From Prevotellaceae bacterium (GTDB lineage Bacteria > Bacteroidota > Bacteroidia > Bacteroidales > Bacteroidaceae), in assembly GCA_030523505.1 (NCBI GenBank), contig JAUNIK010000037.1, positions 1 through 12,156 of the forward strand: 12,156 nt of DNA. The letters are read 5' to 3'. A program made the translations under genes and the position numbers. Numbering within the stretch: the stretch's first letter is position 1; every line of letters begins with the position of its first letter. The notes below the pieces were generated by a model. It worked only from the letters and a program-made list of their open reading frames with translations, was not told the DNA's origin and ran no database searches. This document shows positions 7,820 through 12,156 of this stretch, in pieces.

Positions 7820-8986
7820 ATGAAACTATCACAATTTTCCTTTGACCTGAAGAAATCTCAGGTGCCACTTTATCCTCATAGTCTCGAGCGTGAGTTTGAG
7901 AATGAGGACGGAACAGTAGAGAAATACCGCATTACCCGTCAGGACGAGGCTCGTTTGATGGTGCTCCACCGCAAGTCGGGCACTATCGATATGTATCGCA
8001 AGGATGCTGACGGTAAGCCTGTAAAGGGCGAGTTCCTGCAGTTCAAAGACTTGCTCGACTATTTCGATGAGCACGACACATTCATCCTCAACGATACAAA
8101 GGTGTTCCCAGCACGTCTGTATGGTACCAAGGAGAAGACTGATGCAAAGATCGAGGTGTTCCTTCTCCGTGAGCTCAATGCCGAGATGCGTCTTTGGGAT
8201 GTGCTTGTTGAACCAGCACGTAAGATCCGTATCGGCAATAAGCTCTTCTTCGACGATTCAAGTACAATGGTTGCTGAGGTCATCGACAACACTACTTCGC
8301 GTGGTCGTACACTCCGTTTCCTCTATGAGAGCTCTCATGAGGAGTTCAAGAAGAACCTCTATGCCCTTGGCGAAGCCCCACTGCCACATTATATCCTCGA
8401 CCAGCGTCCAGGCAAGAAGGCTGACGAACAGGATCTTTCTGATTTCCAGACAGTATTTGCAAAGAACGAGGGTGCGGTGACTGCTCCTGCTACATCACTT
8501 CATTTCTCACGCGAGATGATGAAGCGCATGGAGATTAAGGGTATCAATACAGCATTCATCACTGTTCACTGCGGTCTTGGTTGCTTCAGCCCTATCGAGG
8601 TGGGAGACCTCACAAAGCATAAGATGGACTCAGAGCAGGTTATTATCTCGCCAGAGGCTTGCGATCTCGTCAACAAGACAAAGAATGACGGTCACCGTGT
8701 GTTGGCTGTAGGTGCCAGTGTGGCAAAAGCAACAGAGTCGTCGGTGGGCACTGACGGTATGCTCAAGGAGTTCGACGGATGGACAAACAAGTTCATCTTC
8801 CCTCCTTACGACTTCGGCATGGCCGACAATATGCTCGTGAACTTCTATCACCCAGAATCGACAATGTTGATGCAGACATGCGCTTTCGGTGGTTATGAAC
8901 TCGTGATGGAGGCCTACAACCTTGCATCAAAGCACGGCTATATGTTCGGTTGCTTCGGTGATTCGCTCCTCATCCTCAACGACTAA
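7820..8986 (+). CDS. queA: S-adenosylmethionine:tRNA ribosyltransferase-isomerase QueA
   Basis: QueA moves the ribosyl part of S-adenosylmethionine onto preQ1 in tRNA to give epoxyqueuosine, the penultimate queuosine precursor. Family motifs are in order: QDEARLMVLHR, FILNDTKVFPARLYG, LRLWDVLVEPARKI-type strand, GAVTAPATSLHFS, HCGLGCFSPIE and FIFPPYDFGMADNML. At 388 residues it is longer than E. coli QueA (356). The extra length includes an insertion after LYPHS (about residues 18–38, containing EFENEDGTVEKY) and another around the DADGKPVKGEF segment; I recall similar insertions in Prevotella QueA. The C-terminal NFYHPESTMLM differs slightly from the usual NFHxPxSTLLM. It starts 14 nt after truB. 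Confidence 0.95.
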   Translation: MKLSQFSFDLKKSQVPLYPHSLEREFENEDGTVEKYRITRQDEARLMVLHRKSGTIDMYRKDADGKPVKGEFLQFKDLLDYFDEHDTFILNDTKVFPARLYGTKEKTDAKIEVFLLRELNAEMRLWDVLVEPARKIRIGNKLFFDDSSTMVAEVIDNTTSRGRTLRFLYESSHEEFKKNLYALGEAPLPHYILDQRPGKKADEQDLSDFQTVFAKNEGAVTAPATSLHFSREMMKRMEIKGINTAFITVHCGLGCFSPIEVGDLTKHKMDSEQVIISPEACDLVNKTKNDGHRVLAVGASVAKATESSVGTDGMLKEFDGWTNKFIFPPYDFGMADNMLVNFYHPESTMLMQTCAFGGYELVMEAYNLASKHGYMFGCFGDSLLILND

Positions 8987-8999
8987 TTCCCATTCCGCC

Positions 9000-9446
9000 A
9001 TGCCCACAGCAACGGTCTATCTCTCGCTCGGCACAAACCTCGGTGATAAGTCGTGGAATATCCGTGAGGCAGTGCGCCTCATCGGCGAGAGGGTAGGGCG
9101 AGTGGTGAAAGAGTCGTCGGTGATAGAAACCGAACCGTGGGGATTCCATTCCGACAGTTCTTTCCTCAATGCCTGCGTCGAGGTGGCAACACCGCTGTCT
9201 CCACGCTGTGTGTTGAAGGTGACGCAACAGATAGAGCGCCAGTTGGGCAGAACGCAGAAAAGTGTCGATGGAGTCTATCACGACCGACTTATTGATATAG
9301 ACATATTGTTATATGGTGACCTCACGATTGATGAGCCCGACCTCAAGATTCCCCATCCGTTGATGTACGAGCGCGATTTCGTGATGATCCCCCTAAAAGA
9401 AATAAGGAGACCCCTCCCCAGCCCTCCCCGTGATGGGAGGGAGTAG
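9000..9446 (+). CDS. folK: HPPK, 6-hydroxymethyl-7,8-dihydropterin pyrophosphokinase, with repeat-derived C-terminus
   Basis: The 148-residue enzyme transfers pyrophosphate from ATP to 6-hydroxymethyl-7,8-dihydropterin in folate synthesis. Its core motifs are present: LSLGTNLGD (8–16), SSVIETEPWGF, FLNACV, and DRLIDIDILLY (95–105) with the metal-binding D99 and D101, then IPHPLMYERDFVMIPLKEI (117–135). The start at 9000, 13 nt after queA, is preferred because the family begins just before the LSLGTNLGD strand; an upstream in-frame ATG lies inside queA. After KEI the protein should continue with about 20 residues of the xPDxxHP type. Instead it reads RRPLPSPPRDGRE and stops. The last 11 residues and stop are encoded by the dispersed repeat at 9411–9467. 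The active site is intact, so activity is probably kept. Confidence 0.93.
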   Translation: MPTATVYLSLGTNLGDKSWNIREAVRLIGERVGRVVKESSVIETEPWGFHSDSSFLNACVEVATPLSPRCVLKVTQQIERQLGRTQKSVDGVYHDRLIDIDILLYGDLTIDEPDLKIPHPLMYERDFVMIPLKEIRRPLPSPPRDGRE

Positions 9447-9467
9447 TATCTACTCTTTCTGACAGTG
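9411..9467 (+). repeat. 57-bp dispersed repeat, copy 2, overlapping the folK 3' end
   Basis: The unit starts with CCCCTCCCCAGCCCTCCCC (9411–9429), then the loop GTGAT, GGGAGGGAG and a tail ending CTTTCTGACAGTG at 9467. It matches copy 1 (4880 to 4824, minus strand) at 52 of 57 positions. The CCCTCCC/GGGAGGG hairpin surrounds the loop. The minus strand of the head has four G-runs with short loops. It supplies folK codons 138–148 and the TAG stop. Confidence 0.9.
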
Positions 9468-9709
9468 CGGCGTCCGGATGGCGGTTTATTTTCTGTTTAT
9501 CGCCTTATGGTTATGTCGAGTGGTGAGAAGCACCACGCTGATGTGAGTGGTTCAAAATATCTGGATGCTTGCATACAAGGATTTTGAAGCGCTCATAGCA
9601 GCAAGCCAATAAGCTCGACATGAGCAGAAGGGGTTTTTGAGGTTTTTGTTAATCATGCACCAAGCCTTATGGCTCCATTTAGAAGATTTATATAACCAAC
9701 CTTTAAGAA
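9468..9709. other. Intergenic region without a convincing gene
   Basis: No supported coding sequence is seen here. The stretch holds a 6-bp hairpin GTGGTG/CACCAC (9520–9525 with 9531–9536, loop AGAAG). An 8-bp inverted pair ATGTCGAG (9513–9520) / CTCGACAT (9614–9621) encloses about 93 nt. Two T-runs (TTTTTGAGG, TTTTTGTTA) lie at 9634–9650. No good TAnnTTTG box was found, so the promoter of the thioredoxin gene is not located. The A-rich AACCTTTAAGAA just before 9710 is a plausible ribosome-binding leader. Confidence 0.5.
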
Positions 9710-10585
9710 ATGAAAAAGTATTTGTTTATACTCATGACAGCCCTTCTGTAGCTGTCTTGTACTTCACAGGCACAGGAAGACAATCCTGTACAGCAGTTTA
9801 TCAACGACAACCATCTCTCTGAAGAACTCGCAGAGCGCCTCTCGGCAATCAGCATCAAGGTGGAGAGCATGAGTGCCCCTCTCTCAAAACTCGTTCAGGA
9901 GTATCGTTCAACAGAAGATCCTGCGCGCCGTGAGGCTATCGAGGCAGAATATGATAAGTTGGCAGGCGAAATGTCGGTTTACATCAAGCAGGCAATCAAG
10001 GACAACCGCGACAACCTCATTCCTGCCTTCTTCGCTCCACAGCTCATGTACGAACTCTCTCTCGATGAGTTGAAGGAACTCTGTGCTGAAGGTACTGGCT
10101 ACTACAACCACGAGAACATGAAGATGCCTAAACGACTTCTTGAAGGACTTTTGAAGCGTGCTCCAGGAAGCAAGTTCGTTGACCTTGAGGAGAACGACCT
10201 CCAGGGAAATCCTCATAAGCTCTCAGAGTATGTAGGCAAAGGCAACTATGTCCTCGTTGACTTCTGGGCATCATGGTGTGCTCCATGTCGTGCAGAGATG
10301 CCAAATGTAAAGGCAGCTTATGAGAAGTATCATGCAAAAGGCTTCGAGGTAGTCGGTCTTTCGTTCGACAATAAGAAGGAAGCATGGGAGAAGGCAGTCA
10401 ACGACCTTGGTCTCAACTGGGTGCACCTCTCTGACCTCAAAGGTTGGCAGACCGTCGCTGGACAGGTATATGGCGTAAGTTCCATTCCTGCATGTATCCT
10501 CGTAGGTCCTGACGGTGTCATCGTAGCCGAAGGACTCCGTGGTGAAGCCCTCGGCAAGAAACTCGCCGAGATCTACGGCGAGTAA
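9710..10585 (+). pseudogene. TlpA-like thioredoxin-fold protein gene with an amber codon in the signal peptide
   Basis: From the ATG at 9710 the frame reads MKKYLFILMTALL, then TAG (9749–9751, codon 14), then LSCTSQAQEDNP and an unbroken frame to TAA at 10585. Apart from the stop, this is a typical Bacteroidetes exported protein: signal peptide (possible LSC lipobox, or cleavage after SQA), helical N-terminal region (about 20–160) and a TlpA/AhpC-type thioredoxin domain (about 161–291). The domain has VLVDFWASWCAPC with redox cysteines C190 and C193, and the cis-proline of SSIPA at about 260. The family reduces disulfides of exported proteins. The N-terminal beta domain (DUF4369) found in many relatives appears absent. 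Without readthrough only a restart at GTG 9860 or ATG 9869 is possible, giving about 240 residues with no export signal. A sequencing error, recent decay or suppression remain open. Gene stops elsewhere in this window include TAG, so TAG is normally read as stop. Confidence 0.8.
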
Positions 10586-10647
10586 AAGCCCGTGCTATGA
10601 CTATAACAATAAAATTTGTGTCATCGTCATCGTTATCGTTTATACAT

Positions 10648-11445
10648 ATGAAACATTTCATTGCACTTTTTCTGCTCATGGCGATGCCGCTTGCCGGATG
10701 GTCGCAGGATGTGTCAGCATCCTACGAACTGTCGCGACTGACAGGATATATCCGCCTATCGCATATCGGTGACGGTACCTGCGATGAACTCACAGCGGTC
10801 ATTGATTCCATCGACGCAAAGAACCACACAGCCAACTTCGTCCTCGACCTCCTCGAGGCTGACGGCGATTACGGTATGCCCGCTGTCGATGTAGCCTTGC
10901 AACTCCTCAGTCAGCGTCAGCGCTTTGCCATTCTCGTTGGACAGAAGAGTGGGGGAGCAGCCGAACAGGTGGCTATGATGATGCAGAACGACAAGCACGC
11001 TGTGACATTAGGCAGTCGTACAAAAGGCGGTTATCTGGCTGATGTGCGATATGTACCAAACGACAAGTATCTGACACAGTGGTACGACAGTATCTGCCGA
11101 TATAATATCGCCGAGAAGACAGCCCGCGAATATGCCAGACAGAACGATGTCAAGGCAAAGTATCATAATGCCGATGACCTCGTGAAGAACTTTGATGAAA
11201 ACGGTGAGATGATCGACCTACTTAATGAAGTCGCTGGGCGTGAAGGAATACGCCGTAACGATGCAGCATTCTTTTACAGCGGTTATCAGGTCCTCTGTCG
11301 TTGTCGTGCCGAACTCGTAAAGGTTGTTTACCCAGAGTCGCCCGACTTCTATCAGAAAGCCCTGAATCTTCCCCTTCAGCAAGCCATCACCGATGCCCAG
11401 AATATCCTCGAAAGTTCCAAGTATCGTGACATCACCACCTGGTGA
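10648..11445 (+). CDS. Secreted S41-peptidase-like protein, probably catalytically inactive
   Basis: The ATG at 10648 is preferred to the in-frame ATG at 10597, because it begins a clear signal peptide (MKHFIALFLLMAMPLAGWSQ, 1–20). The mature part resembles the core of S41 (C-terminal processing/tricorn-like) proteases. NFVLDLLEADGDYG (63–76) sits where these have vIDLRxNxGG, FAILVGQKSGGAAEQVA (93–109) sits where the catalytic SAxE motif lies, and VTLGSRTKGGYL (119–130) sits where GxxTxGK is found. Aligned on AAE, the nucleophile position holds glycine G103, with the only nearby serine two residues earlier (S101). The DLRxNxGG turn is also altered. No PDZ domain is present and the protein is short (265 residues). 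I infer a degenerate, perhaps non-enzymatic, periplasmic relative. The C-terminal third (about 150–265) is helical and unrecognised. It follows the thioredoxin gene by 62 nt and may be co-transcribed. Confidence 0.6.
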   Translation: MKHFIALFLLMAMPLAGWSQDVSASYELSRLTGYIRLSHIGDGTCDELTAVIDSIDAKNHTANFVLDLLEADGDYGMPAVDVALQLLSQRQRFAILVGQKSGGAAEQVAMMMQNDKHAVTLGSRTKGGYLADVRYVPNDKYLTQWYDSICRYNIAEKTAREYARQNDVKAKYHNADDLVKNFDENGEMIDLLNEVAGREGIRRNDAAFFYSGYQVLCRCRAELVKVVYPESPDFYQKALNLPLQQAITDAQNILESSKYRDITTW

Positions 11446-11452
11446 CAACACC

Positions 11453-11654
11453 TTATTGGTGGGCTCTATAAATTGGCTTTTTAAGATTTTTGAATTATTT
11501 GCGAGAACAGTTTGAAAGCGGATGAAGGCGCAATGCGGGCATTGCAACTGAAGTAGCTTACAAAATGGGCCACAAAGAGACAAAAAGATTAAAAAAGGTC
11601 ACCACCTCAGCAAAATAAATATTAACCGTGGGAATTTATAGAACCCACCTATAA
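11453..11654. mobile_element. Candidate MITE-like element with 22-bp terminal inverted repeats
   Basis: The left end (11453–11474) and the reverse complement of the right end (11654–11633) agree at 20 of 22 bases. The shared core is GGTGGGYTCTATAAATT, reading inward. About 158 bp lie between. They contain no complete gene, only a perfect 6-bp hairpin GCAATG/CATTGC (11530–11535 with 11540–11545) and a short open stretch coding for NAGIATEVAYKMGHKETKR-like residues without a start. No clear target-site duplication is visible. A small non-autonomous transposable element is the best reading; a structured RNA closed by a long stem is the alternative. It begins 7 nt after the stop of the S41-like gene. 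Confidence 0.5.
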
Positions 11655-11662
11655 TATATAAA

Positions 11663-11697
11663 GGCAGGAGATTGTGAAAATCCCCTGCCTTTTTTTT
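11663..11697 (+). terminator. Strong rho-independent terminator
   Basis: GGCAGGAGATT (11663–11673) pairs with AATCCCCTGCC (11679–11689), leaving one mismatch and a short loop, followed by eight T residues (11690–11697). It would end transcription from the S41-like gene through the MITE-like element. An A-run is weak on the other side, so plus-strand use is favoured. Confidence 0.85.
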
Positions 11698-11944
11698 ATC
11701 GTTGAATTCCGTTTGGAGTAGCACATATTGGTGCTAAATGGCAGTGAAGCGCACTTAAAAACCACAAAAAAGCAGCCGTCGGTATTCCAGTGGCACTCAG
11801 CACTTGAGGGGACTAGTAAACGCCTTTTTTAGCCATCTTCAGTTCTGTATAGCAGTAAAAACGTCCCTTTTTGTGTCTCTCCACGCGGTTTCTGCCCCTT
11901 TAAACATGCTTTTTAGCCTTGTTCTTGTGATATTGACTGACCGT
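11698..11944. other. Apparently non-coding stretch
   Basis: No frame on either strand has the length or composition of a gene. There is a small hairpin AGCAC/GTGCT around 11720–11735 and several A/T runs. On the minus strand short open stretches are broken by stops in all frames. This may be decayed coding sequence continuing from the broken frame at 11945–12136, but I cannot identify it. Confidence 0.45.
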
Positions 11945-12136
11945 TCACACGCGTGGGATCTCATTGCAGTGATCCCCGCTCGCCGGCTTGTCGAGAGTCA
12001 GGAATATATCGCGATAGGCAGCCACGATCTTGTCTGTAGTATCTGCTACCATGCTGTCAATCAGCGACTTTCACTACACGCCCTGCACAGATATTCCGGT
12101 GCCAGCCTTGTTGGTTCTGAAAATAGTAAATCTCAT
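11945..12136 (-). pseudogene. Broken minus-strand reading frame, unidentified
   Basis: From an ATG at 12136–12134 the frame reads MRFTIFRTNKAGTGISVQGV, then two adjacent stops (TAG 12076–12074, TGA 12073–12071). It then continues in the same frame with KSLIDSMVADTTDKIVAAYR and on through a dipeptide-rich stretch ending IPRV before TGA at 11947–11945. The residue pattern (regular strand start, then an amphipathic helix) looks like real protein sequence on both sides of the stops, so I read it as a gene remnant. The start resembles the N-termini of some Bacteroidales mobile-element primase/VirE-type proteins, but this is a weak impression and no function is assigned. An A/T-rich leader precedes the ATG. 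Confidence 0.4.
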
Positions 12137-12156
12137 ATATTGTTTATTTTTAGTTT

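Noticed and set aside
8922..8999. Upstream in-frame ATG start for folK
   Set aside because: It lies within queA and would add 26 low-complexity, serine-rich residues before the conserved HPPK N-terminus.
9637..9822. Plus-strand 61-codon frame overlapping the thioredoxin gene start
   Set aside because: It is out of frame with the recognisable signal peptide and thioredoxin sequence; no family features.
9710..10585. Reassignment of TAG to an amino acid in this genome
   Set aside because: TAG ends the GH97, ftsX and folK genes here at sensible places, so it is a normal stop codon.
10597..10647. Upstream ATG for the S41-like protein
   Set aside because: It would put a serine-rich stretch before a clear signal peptide that begins at 10648.
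11218..11583. Minus-strand 121-codon reading frame
   Set aside because: It overlaps the S41-like gene and half of the MITE-like element, and has no protein family features.

Overview
The window looks like chromosomal DNA from a Bacteroidales bacterium, most likely Prevotella or a close relative. The evidence is the Bacteroidetes-type promoters (TTTG, about 20 nt, TAnnTTTG), A-rich rather than Shine-Dalgarno leaders, the conserved order ftsX–DUF3098–uppP–truB–queA–folK, a GH97 enzyme, two DUF4230 proteins, and a QueA with an N-terminal insertion that I associate with Prevotella.

Left third (1–3317, minus strand): a compact transcription unit reads TauE/SafE-family permease, secreted GH97 alpha-glycosidase, then a formate/nitrite-transporter (FNT) protein that runs off the window edge. 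The gaps are 12 and 5 nt. At 3318–3445 two promoters diverge: one fires left into this unit and one fires right into a tandem pair of membrane-anchored DUF4230 proteins (3446–4757). The pair ends in a perfect 25-bp inverted repeat made of C/G-rich repeat units, then a rho-independent terminator at 4907–4928.

Centre (4951–9446, plus strand): a promoter at 4951–4981 starts a six-gene operon with gaps of 12–23 nt. The genes are ftsX (cell division), a DUF3098 membrane protein, uppP (undecaprenyl-PP recycling), truB (tRNA psi55), queA (queuosine) and folK (folate). It joins envelope growth to tRNA modification and folate synthesis. The 3' end of folK is formed by a second copy of the C/G-rich repeat, which supplies its last 11 codons and stop.

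Right third (9447–12156): a roughly 260-nt intergenic stretch leads to a TlpA-like thioredoxin gene whose signal peptide is interrupted by an in-frame TAG. The rest of that frame is intact. Next comes a secreted S41-protease-like protein that seems to lack the catalytic serine. After it lie a roughly 200-bp candidate MITE with 22-bp terminal inverted repeats, a strong terminator, and decayed sequence with a broken minus-strand reading frame at the edge.

The most notable points are the amber codon in the thioredoxin gene, the G-quadruplex-capable repeat that rewrites the C-terminus of FolK, and the MITE-like element. I found no CRISPR array, tRNA, rRNA, defence system or clearly new multi-gene system.
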